DNA from: Candidatus Woesearchaeota archaeon
Lineage (GTDB): Archaea; Nanobdellota; Nanobdellia; Woesearchaeales; ARS49
Assembly (NCBI GenBank): GCA_023261345.1
Contig: JAHFPE010000049.1
Location: forward strand, 1 to 6,314
Direction of reading: 5' to 3'
Length of the DNA: 6,314 bases
Below are positions 1-4,589 of the stretch, in pieces (the first letter of the stretch is position 1; each line of letters opens with the position of its first letter). Position numbers and translations under genes: made by a program. Under the pieces are notes generated by a model. It made no database searches. It saw only the letters and a list, made by a program, of their open reading frames with translations, and was not told the origin of the DNA.

Positions 1-1
1 A

Positions 2-628
2 CTTGGAGTGATGATTCTATATCTTGCGTGGCCATTTATTACAGGAAAGCACGTCACGCTTGCGCTTCGACCAATTGATCCGCTTGATCCAATCCGAGGG
101 CAGTACTTTACTTTATCATACGAAATCTCAAGCATTCCTGCCACTGCCTTGAACATAGCTTATTCTGGTTTGACGTGTCGTCCTACTTGGGAAGTGGGTT
201 ACAGTTTAGAGTGTGAAAGAGAACGGCAAAAAATTCTGGGAAAAACAGTGTACGTTTCTTTGCAAGAAGATGAGACCGGAATTTGGAGATATGCGAGTGC
301 TTCGTTTACACTGCCAGAAGGAACCTTTATTGCTGGAAAAGTGCGTGAGGTGCAAAACCATATTTCTCCTCCTCCATTAATCGACTCTTCAGTGAATGTT
401 CAAGATCGAAATGCAAGCGTAACTCTCTTTGTCGAGTATGGCATTGAGCAGTACTTTATTGAGCGAGGTGCAGTGCTTGATTCATTATGGAATAGAAACG
501 CAAATATCACTGTTGATGTTCTACTTACATCTGGTGGAAGAGCGGTAGTGAACGACATACTTGAGAATGGCAGGCATGCTGAATTGAAATATGCAAATGA
601 GAAAGAGACTCCTCGAATGTTACTTTAG
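2..628 (+). CDS. GDYXXLXY-family membrane-anchored protein, 5' partial
   Basis: The frame is open to the left edge, so the N-terminus is probably missing; a GTG at 8 is an internal candidate start giving 206 residues. Numbered from there, residues 1-12 are hydrophobic and look like the end of a membrane anchor. They are followed by PIDPLDPIRGQYFTLSY (22-38), which matches the family signature in which PvDP precedes RGDYxxLxY. The signature Asp is Gln32 here. The C-terminal half also fits: EYGIEQYF (143-150) resembles the conserved EYGIEsYFvpEG block, and a GRAVVNDILENG segment (177-188) resembles the GRAxIxxLxxdG end of the family. The biochemical role of this family is unknown. In other genomes it often sits beside DUF2157/DUF4401 membrane proteins, so the gene upstream of the window would be informative. 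The remainder is predicted to lie outside the membrane. Family assignment is firm; function is not. Confidence 0.85.
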   Translation, partial: LGVMILYLAWPFITGKHVTLALRPIDPLDPIRGQYFTLSYEISSIPATALNIAYSGLTCRPTWEVGYSLECERERQKILGKTVYVSLQEDETGIWRYASASFTLPEGTFIAGKVREVQNHISPPPLIDSSVNVQDRNASVTLFVEYGIEQYFIERGAVLDSLWNRNANITVDVLLTSGGRAVVNDILENGRHAELKYANEKETPRMLL

Positions 629-1413
629 AATTCAAACGTATCTAAATCATTTGGAACAAATATTTTTCCAGAAAAGAATTTCTGTGCTTCTTGAGCATAT
701 TTTTTCTTTCTCGTTTCAAGAGTCGTGTCTTCCATGTGAAGAAGTATGAGGGTTTTTACATTTAGCGAAGTGGCAGTTTCTGCAGCTTCCGTAACTGTAC
801 TATGGTTTTTTTCACGTGGCTTATACGTTTCTTTTTCGCTTTCCAAACAGAAGGCATTATGAATTAAAACCTCTGCACCTTGCACATAGGTTTTACATGC
901 GTCATGCAATGGTTCATCGCCAAGGAACGCCAATTTGTTTCCATTTGAAAAGGTTATAACACAACCGAATTGGGAGGTTTTCTTGCTTTGCAAATCGAAG
1001 TACTGTGCAGCAAAATCTCCAATCTCGTATTTTTCCCCATTCTTGAGTATGACAAATTCAAAGTATGGCGCAACTGCTTTCCAATGATTGCTCGCAATGA
1101 ATGAGAACATTGAGTCAATTGCATTCTTTACGTTGGCTGAACAAAATATTTTTCTTTTTTGTGGTGCTGCCCAGCGATGAAATGCTCGCACTAATGGAAT
1201 GAAGCCTAAAATGTGATCGCTGTCATAATGAGATATGAAGATGTTTTGTATCATTGTTGGATCCTTATTCGCGGTTTTGAATTGTTTAAGAATATCGTGG
1301 CCCCCTCCACAATCAAGCAGCAAGTTGGTACTTTGTGATTCAACAAGTACGCTTGAGCAAGACGAGTGTATTGGCATGCCATTGCCAGTCCCCAAGAATA
1401 ATAATCTGTTCAT
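625..1413 (-). CDS. MBL-fold metallo-hydrolase, RNase Z-like, HxDxDH variant
   Basis: This 262-residue protein covers a complete metallo-beta-lactamase fold. Visible motifs are FLGTGNGMP (6-14) at the N-terminal strand, LLLDCGGG (31-38), the metal motif SHYDSDHILG (61-70), FLGDEP (163-168) with Asp166, an NHST (203-206) matching the GHST motif of RNase Z-like enzymes, and LLHMED (224-229) with the final His226. The metal motif is HxDxDH rather than HxHxDH, so the second His is Asp64. The region where a further metal His is expected reads FDLQSKKTSQFG (139-150), with Gln142 where related proteins, as I recall them, have DIHS. Its substrate is unknown; the fold suggests phosphodiester, RNA-end or small-ester hydrolysis in the cytoplasm. 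The ATG at 1411-1413 is supported by a TATA-like box about 27 bases upstream and the lack of a ribosome binding site. The stop codon overlaps that of the converging GDYXXLXY gene. Confidence 0.85.
   Translation of the reverse strand: MNRLLFLGTGNGMPIHSSCSSVLVESQSTNLLLDCGGGHDILKQFKTANKDPTMIQNIFISHYDSDHILGFIPLVRAFHRWAAPQKRKIFCSANVKNAIDSMFSFIASNHWKAVAPYFEFVILKNGEKYEIGDFAAQYFDLQSKKTSQFGCVITFSNGNKLAFLGDEPLHDACKTYVQGAEVLIHNAFCLESEKETYKPREKNHSTVTEAAETATSLNVKTLILLHMEDTTLETRKKKYAQEAQKFFSGKIFVPNDLDTFEF
663..705 (+). terminator. Possible T-tract termination zone for the GDYXXLXY gene
   Basis: The + strand has T5 at 663-667 and T6 at 700-705, 35-77 bases after the stop codon at 626-628. Archaeal RNA polymerase terminates on T-tracts without needing a hairpin. 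Both tracts lie inside the 3' end of the opposing MBL gene, where they encode Lys-rich segments, so termination here would produce a short antisense overlap. The signal is weak because T-tracts of this length are common. Confidence 0.3.
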
Positions 1414-1435
1414 GTTCTGATTGAGCTAGAAGAAG

Positions 1436-1445
1436 CATAAAAAGG
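1436..1445 (-). promoter_or_regulatory. TATA-like box of the MBL-fold gene
   Basis: On the minus strand this reads CCTTTTTATG, centred about 27 bases before the first base of the start codon. With the usual archaeal spacing of about 25-27 bases to the transcription start, the mRNA would begin at or next to the ATG (leaderless). No Shine-Dalgarno sequence is visible between box and start, which agrees. Confidence 0.5.
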
Positions 1446-1463
1446 TATCGTAATTGACAGAGA

Positions 1464-1488
1464 AAATATTAAATAGGGGGATAAAAAA
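1464..1488 (+). promoter_or_regulatory. Promoter region of the DUF357 gene
   Basis: Two AT-rich boxes lie here: AAATATTAAATA at 1464-1475 and ATAAAAAA at 1481-1488, the latter preceded by a purine block AGGGGG that would suit a BRE element. The second box is centred about 29 bases before the ATG at 1514, the same spacing seen for other leaderless genes in this window. It is about 58 bases before the ATG at 1543. This favours transcription starting at or near 1514 rather than just before 1543. Confidence 0.4.
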
Positions 1489-1490
1489 CA

Positions 1491-1517
1491 ATGAGCTTGC
1501 TACTGGAGCAAAAATGA
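1491..1517 (+). other. Eight-codon mini reading frame, probably chance
   Basis: ATG at 1491 opens a frame encoding MSLLLEQK, ending with TGA at 1515-1517. This stop overlaps the ATG at 1514 as ATGA. The start lies only about 20 bases from the upstream TATA-like box and upstream of the start site predicted from the second box, so it may not be in the mRNA at all. It is listed because it is the first link of a chain of two ATGA overlaps leading into the DUF357 gene. Confidence 0.15.
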
Positions 1518-1546
1518 ATGAAAATAGGTTTGAGCGCATAAAATGA
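1514..1546 (+). other. Ten-codon frame joined to the DUF357 start: lost N-terminus or coupling minicistron
   Basis: ATG at 1514 encodes MNENRFERIK and stops at TGA 1544-1546, overlapping the DUF357 ATG (1543-1545). It sits about 29 bases from a TATA-like box, the leaderless spacing. Adding one A to the AAAA run at 1540-1543 would fuse it in frame with the downstream protein, giving an N-terminus MNENRFERIKMKDHLKK that reads as a natural amphipathic, charged helix. So this is either the true N-terminus separated by a one-base deletion (assembly error, real mutation or programmed slippage) or a minicistron driving downstream translation by stop-start coupling. The sequence alone does not decide. 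Confidence 0.4.
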
Positions 1547-1872
1547 AAGATCATCTCAAAAAAGTAATGTCGAATTCTCAGGTCTCTGAAGTCCAGAAAA
1601 CCTCTCCTCAAAAAGTGCTTCTCTCGCATCTTGCAAGATACACGAGAATAACTTCTGATGCTCTTGCGTGTGCACGCGTACAAAAACCAACTGGAAAGAA
1701 GTGCCTCGCACTTGCACAGCAGTATGTTTCTGATGCAACATATTTTGCTAGCAAAGGAGACCGTGTTCGCGCGTTTGCTTGTTTGAATTATGCACATGGC
1801 TTGCTTGACTGTGCAGCAATGCTTGGGTTAATTGTGGGTCCAACATCTGATATTGAGCGGTGGAAAAAATAA
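1543..1872 (+). CDS. DUF357 family protein
   Basis: This 109-residue protein matches the archaeal DUF357 family of small helical proteins. The conserved core runs from about residue 27 to 97: a helix around ARYTRITSDAL (31-41), a second with AQQYVSDATYFASKGD (58-73), and the hallmark LNYAHGLLDCAAMLGLI (81-97), equivalent to the family's sYAhGlLDag..lGl pattern. No catalytic residues or membrane segments are visible, and the family's function is unknown. ATG at 1543 is the only start in this frame close to the homologous region, with a poor ribosome binding site (AGGT about 13 bases upstream). The real start may be at 1514 if one base is missing in the A-run at 1540-1543. The 3' end converges on the Lrp-like gene with 3 bases between stops. 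Confidence 0.82.
   Translation: MKDHLKKVMSNSQVSEVQKTSPQKVLLSHLARYTRITSDALACARVQKPTGKKCLALAQQYVSDATYFASKGDRVRAFACLNYAHGLLDCAAMLGLIVGPTSDIERWKK
1864..1869 (-). terminator. T6 tract just after the Lrp-like gene
   Basis: On the minus strand this is TTTTTT, starting 7 bases after the stop codon of the Lrp-like gene, with no hairpin. It fits an archaeal oligo-T terminator. On the plus strand the same bases encode the last lysines of the DUF357 protein, so one A-tract would serve as coding sequence for one gene and terminator for the other. Confidence 0.4.
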
Positions 1873-1875
1873 TAT

Positions 1876-2850
1876 TTACGCGGGTTTCGCAGGAAAAAAC
1901 TCAATTTTGTGCTCCTCAGTGATTGTTACCACGTCAATTCGTTTGATGACGTTAGGAAAAGTATTTTTTAATTCTCGAACATAGGAATTGATGTTTGCTG
2001 CGCTTGTTTCTTCAAGTTCGATTTCAAGTTCCCATTGGCCAAGTGATCGAATTAAATGAATGACATTGGGATTTGTTTTTGTGAAGGCAATAAGTCGGTT
2101 TACATCGATCTTCTTGTGCGATCCCAAATGCACGCAGAGCTTGTGTAATTGCATTCCCAATTTAGATAGATTGACAAATGTTGTTGTGCCTTGAATGATG
2201 CCTTGTTTTTGTAACCGTTTCACATCAGAAATTACTGTTCGTGAATCGCGTTTTAGTTTTCTTCCGACTGCAAGAGCTTCATACCTTCCATTGTTTCGTA
2301 TTTCAAAAAGGAGTTGCCATTCCTCTTGCTTGAGTTCCGTGTATTCTTGTGGTCCGCCGAATACGAATTCTTTTCTGTAGTCTGGTTTTTTTTTGATGAG
2401 ATAGTCTCTGTTGAATACAAGTGCATCTTCGATCATTGTAACGTCGTACGATTCTATGTATTCGCTAAAGTCTTGAAGTAGTTTGTTTTTCTTTTGGGCG
2501 AACGTCACAATATCTGGCGCGTACATTGCAATTAGAATGTCCCATTGTCCAACACAGCTTGCAACCCACGCTATGTCATCACTATCAATTAAGCGATTAT
2601 ACAATTCTTGTTCTGTAGTGTTTGTCAAACCGTGCAGTCGTACATAGAGTTTGAATGTGTACACGCCCAATCTCGTTAATGATATTACTGGTACAAATTT
2701 TGTGATGACTCCTTCCTTTTGTAGTTTCGTAATGTGGTACGCGACAACTTCTTTTATTGAATTTATTCGTTGTGCGAGCTGTTTGTATGTTTGGCGAGCG
2801 TCCTTACTTAGTTCGTATAACAATCGTTTATCGAGGTCTGAAAGCGCCAT
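1876..2850 (-). CDS. Lrp/AsnC-type transcriptional regulator with two tandem HTH-sensor halves
   Basis: This 324-residue protein is about twice the size of a normal Lrp/AsnC regulator (about 150). Its first half begins LSDLDKRLLYELSKDARQ (3-20), the classic AsnC start, followed by a winged-helix domain to about residue 50 ending LQKEGVITKFVPVI. A RAM/AsnC-like sensor domain spans about 60-148 and contains ASCVGQWDILIAMYA (97-111). The second half repeats this: HTH about 173-222 ending LQKQGIIQG, then a sensor-like domain about 228-316 with IRSLGQWELEIELEE (267-281). The GQW motif recurs exactly 170 residues apart. A DNA-binding role is well supported; targets and ligand are unknown. Canonical Lrp dimers could be mimicked within one chain. 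ATG at 2848-2850 lies 27 bases from a TATA-like box without a ribosome binding site. The gene is divergent from the methylthiotransferase, making that promoter and its own the obvious candidate targets. Confidence 0.85.
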   Translation of the reverse strand: MALSDLDKRLLYELSKDARQTYKQLAQRINSIKEVVAYHITKLQKEGVITKFVPVISLTRLGVYTFKLYVRLHGLTNTTEQELYNRLIDSDDIAWVASCVGQWDILIAMYAPDIVTFAQKKNKLLQDFSEYIESYDVTMIEDALVFNRDYLIKKKPDYRKEFVFGGPQEYTELKQEEWQLLFEIRNNGRYEALAVGRKLKRDSRTVISDVKRLQKQGIIQGTTTFVNLSKLGMQLHKLCVHLGSHKKIDVNRLIAFTKTNPNVIHLIRSLGQWELEIELEETSAANINSYVRELKNTFPNVIKRIDVVTITEEHKIEFFPAKPA

Positions 2851-2873
2851 GAATTCTCTTTGATGTGCATCTT

Positions 2874-2885
2874 ATTATAAATTTA
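2874..2885 (-). promoter_or_regulatory. TATA-like box of the Lrp-like gene
   Basis: The minus strand reads TAAATTTATAAT; the TTTATAAT core is centred about 27 bases before the start codon, predicting a leaderless mRNA. No Shine-Dalgarno sequence precedes the ATG, which fits. A small dyad GATGTGCATC (2862-2871) lies between box and start and could be an operator half-site pair, but at this length it may be chance. Confidence 0.5.
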
Positions 2886-2913
2886 GGCTTTTTTGTGTAA
2901 TTTTTTGAGCAGA

Positions 2914-2922
2914 AAATATATT
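2914..2922 (+). promoter_or_regulatory. TATA-like box of the methylthiotransferase operon
   Basis: AAATATATT is centred about 37 bases upstream of the ATG at 2955, placing the transcription start near 2945. That leaves a leader of roughly 10 bases, beginning at about the GGTGA ribosome binding site (2946-2950). Confidence 0.45.
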
Positions 2923-2929
2923 AGCCGTG

Positions 2930-2941
2930 TTCTCTAGAGAA
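2930..2941 (+). promoter_or_regulatory. Perfect 12-bp palindrome, candidate operator
   Basis: TTCTCTAGAGAA is its own reverse complement. It lies between the TATA-like box and the predicted transcription start of the methylthiotransferase operon, where a bound repressor would block polymerase or TFB. A matching half-site TTCTCT occurs at 2854-2859, beside the Lrp-like gene's start codon. The divergent Lrp-like regulator is the natural candidate to bind it, but that link is inferred only from position and symmetry. Confidence 0.4.
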
Positions 2942-2954
2942 GCAGGGTGAAACC

Positions 2955-4226
2955 ATGACCGCTGCAATGCTAGACCAACCAAAGAATAAATCACCTGTTG
3001 CGTATGTTGTTACGAATGGTTGTCAGACTGCAAGGGCAGATCGTGATTTGCTTCGGGATGAACTAAGCAAAGCCGGTTATTTTATTACAGATAAGGCAGA
3101 CAGTGCAGATCTTCTTGTTGTTTCGCTTTGCGGATTTCAGGGCGAGGCGTATAACGAATCCAAAAGGTTGTATGAAAAAGTCAATGGTGAGCGAAAACAA
3201 AATTCTAAACTTATTGCAACAGGTTGTGCTGCGGGAATTTACACTGATGTAATCAAGAAAGATATGCCCAAGCTCGACTATTTAGTTCCGTGGACTGGCC
3301 TGGCAGGAATTATTGGTGACTTAAATGCGCAGAATTTAGAAAGTAAGATTCCTACTTCAATATTTGAAGAAGCGAATTACGCAGAGATTACTGTGGCGCG
3401 AAGTTGTGCAAGCAAATGTACATTCTGCGCAATTCCAAAAGGAAGAGGCCCATTGAAGAGTTATCCAATTGAGCTTATTGCAAGTACAATTCAAGAAATT
3501 ACTCGAGGAATTGCTGTTGGAAAAATTGATGGATTTTCCAATGGAATCGTTGAGGAAAACTCTCCGACCTCTGTCACTCTTCTTGGTGAAGATGTGGGTG
3601 CATACGGTAGAGATATTGGATCTAGTCTTGTGAAATTGCTTCGCACCTTGTACGATCTTGATGGTAATCATTTGATGAAAATTAATGTTCTGAACCCGTG
3701 GTGGTTCACGACAAGTCATCAGCGAGATGGAGTATTATCAGATATTATTTGCGATGGGGTTTCACAAAAACGTTTAGTTCCGTACTTTGGTTTGCCATTG
3801 CAGTCTGGTTCAAGTAGAATCCTTGGCAGAATGAAGCGACATTACACTGCTGAAGAATTTGAACAGATGGCGTTATCTCTTAAGAGAAAAATTCCCGAGT
3901 TGGGTTTGGGAACTGATGTTATTGTAGGATTTCCTGGAGAGACTGAAGAGGATTTCAAGCAGACTAGCGATTTATTGGAACGCCTTCAGTTTGCGTATTA
4001 TGGTCTTTGGGGATATACTGATGTTCCAGGAACTGAATCAAGTGATTTTCCAGAAAAAATTTCAATGGAAGTAATTCAGGAACGTTTAGAACATTTGGAA
4101 GCGCTTGTTGCAAGAAAGGTTATGGTTGAAAATGGTTGTGCATCGCTTCGTGAGCTTCGTTCGAGAAAAATTCCTTTGCCAATTGTAACTAATGACCCGC
4201 ACGTCGGGGTGGAGGCAGTACTATGA
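2955..4226 (+). CDS. Radical SAM methylthiotransferase (MiaB/RimO/MtaB type) lacking a recognisable TRAM domain
   Basis: This 423-residue protein has the methylthiotransferase layout. The N-terminal UPF0004-type domain carries three conserved cysteines: NGC (Cys23), SLCG (Cys59) and ATGCAAG (Cys91), ligands of the auxiliary 4Fe-4S cluster. The radical SAM core has CASKCTFC (Cys151, 155, 158), followed by AIPKGRG, LLGEDVGAYGRD (209-220), NPWW, GLPLQSGSSRILGRM (279-293) and TDVIVGFPGETEEDF (320-334). Such enzymes replace a C-H with methylthio on tRNA A37 derivatives or on ribosomal protein S12; in archaea the expected type is MtaB-like acting on t6A. After QERLEHLEALVARK (375-388) only about 35 residues follow, and they do not resemble the usual RNA-binding TRAM domain. 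A roughly 20-residue insertion (about 184-204) is also unusual, and Ser150 replaces the Gly common before the first cluster Cys. ATG at 2955 follows GGTGA by 4 bases; ATG at 2967 is an alternative. The last codons overlap the next gene by ATGA. Confidence 0.85.
   Translation: MTAAMLDQPKNKSPVAYVVTNGCQTARADRDLLRDELSKAGYFITDKADSADLLVVSLCGFQGEAYNESKRLYEKVNGERKQNSKLIATGCAAGIYTDVIKKDMPKLDYLVPWTGLAGIIGDLNAQNLESKIPTSIFEEANYAEITVARSCASKCTFCAIPKGRGPLKSYPIELIASTIQEITRGIAVGKIDGFSNGIVEENSPTSVTLLGEDVGAYGRDIGSSLVKLLRTLYDLDGNHLMKINVLNPWWFTTSHQRDGVLSDIICDGVSQKRLVPYFGLPLQSGSSRILGRMKRHYTAEEFEQMALSLKRKIPELGLGTDVIVGFPGETEEDFKQTSDLLERLQFAYYGLWGYTDVPGTESSDFPEKISMEVIQERLEHLEALVARKVMVENGCASLRELRSRKIPLPIVTNDPHVGVEAVL
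4211..4215 (+). promoter_or_regulatory. Strong ribosome binding site GGAGG inside the methylthiotransferase gene
   Basis: GGAGG lies 7 bases before the ATG at 4223 and complements the archaeal 16S rRNA 3' end. It decides the start of the small Arg-rich protein and shows that internal genes here use Shine-Dalgarno initiation while first genes mostly do not. Confidence 0.6.
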
Positions 4227-4450
4227 GCTACGAAACAATTAGAGAATTTTTGGGTAGAGAAAGAAATGAATTGAGAGAAGCATTGCGTGAAAGCATGTTC
4301 GGTTTGAATCGCGCAGTTCGGTATGCTGTGAGGTATGATGGTGCAGTTGATGTGACTCGTTCAATTGCAGAACCACGAACAAAATATGGTGGCTCGAATG
4401 TGGCGCGGTCTGCAAGTCCTCTTGATGGGATTGCTGCAAAAGTTGCGTGA
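4223..4450 (+). CDS. Small Arg-rich protein coupled to the methylthiotransferase
   Basis: I do not recognise this 75-residue protein. The first half (about 3-38) looks helical and charged, with ETIREFLGRERNELREAL (4-21) giving a heptad-like pattern and then NRAVRYAVRYDG (29-40). The rest, rich in Arg, Ser, Gly and Ala, is probably disordered. There is no signal peptide, membrane segment or Cys. It is convincingly a gene: its ATG overlaps the methylthiotransferase TGA (ATGA), and a strong GGAGG (4211-4215) stands 7 bases upstream of the start. This implies co-translation in fixed proportion with the enzyme. Since the enzyme lacks a TRAM domain, an RNA-binding or complex partner role is an attractive inference, but nothing in the sequence proves it. 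Confidence 0.65.
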   Translation: MSYETIREFLGRERNELREALRESMFGLNRAVRYAVRYDGAVDVTRSIAEPRTKYGGSNVARSASPLDGIAAKVA

Positions 4451-4458
4451 TATAGAAT

Positions 4459-4467
4459 ACTATAAAT
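4459..4467 (+). promoter_or_regulatory. TATA-like box in the 127-base gap
   Basis: ACTATAAAT, centred near 4463, would place a transcription start near 4490. No start codon in a sizeable frame is close, so it would serve either a short non-coding RNA or a second promoter of the HTH-PIN unit with a leader of about 100 bases. It may also be chance in AT-rich sequence. Confidence 0.25.
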
Positions 4468-4472
4468 GAGGC

Positions 4473-4499
4473 GGTACGTTACTGTCTTAGTAAGTAACC
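4473..4499 (+). other. Imperfect hairpin after the methylthiotransferase operon
   Basis: GGTACGTTACT (4473-4483) faces AGTAAGTAACC (4489-4499). TTACT pairs perfectly with AGTAA around a 5-base loop GTCTT, a 3x3 internal loop follows, and GGT pairs with ACC at the base. An alternative GTTAC/GTAAC stem is also possible. No T-tract follows, so it is not a standard terminator; it could protect an mRNA 3' end. Confidence 0.35.
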
Positions 4500-4558
4500 A
4501 TCTGCTGTGAGCGAATCGAGCTTTAGCGAGGCGAGTGATCTGCAGAATGTTATGTTTT
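4490..4558 (+). ncRNA. Candidate small non-coding RNA, speculative
   Basis: A patch at 4501-4545 is about 56% G+C (25 of 45), clearly richer than its surroundings, and holds repeated CGAG units (AATCGAG, TAGCGAG, GGCGAG). TCTGC (4501-4505) can pair with GCAGA (4542-4546) to close the patch, and TTTT (4555-4558) follows. A TATA-like box at 4459-4467 is correctly spaced to start an RNA near 4490. No C/D box pair, tRNA or known riboswitch is visible. A leader element or dispersed repeat is equally possible. Confidence 0.2.
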
Positions 4559-4563
4559 AAATA
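4555..4563 (+). promoter_or_regulatory. TATA-like box of the HTH-PIN unit
   Basis: TTTTAAATA is centred about 31 bases before the ATG at 4590 and only about 19 before the GTG at 4578. The spacing predicts transcription starting near 4586, which would exclude the GTG start and gives an almost leaderless mRNA for ATG 4590 or 4593. An A9 run (4565-4574) follows it. Confidence 0.45.
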
Positions 4564-4589
4564 CTAAAAAAAAATGTGTGACTGCAGTT

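Noticed and set aside
1426..1797. A 123-residue minus-strand open frame across the DUF357 gene
   Set aside because: It is antisense to a clear DUF357 protein and has a Cys/Phe/Ser-rich composition typical of reversed coding sequence, with no recognisable motif.
2886..2908. T6 tracts in the divergent region as a terminator
   Set aside because: They lie between two divergent promoters, where no plus-strand transcript ends; they are better explained as promoter-region AT richness.
3357..3719. A 120-residue minus-strand open frame inside the methylthiotransferase gene
   Set aside because: It overlaps the conserved radical SAM core on the other strand and looks like low-complexity antisense translation.
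4501..4560. C/D box guide RNA or tRNA in the 127-base gap
   Set aside because: No RTGATGA/CTGA box pair and no cloverleaf or T-loop sequence could be found; only a general GC-rich structured patch remains.
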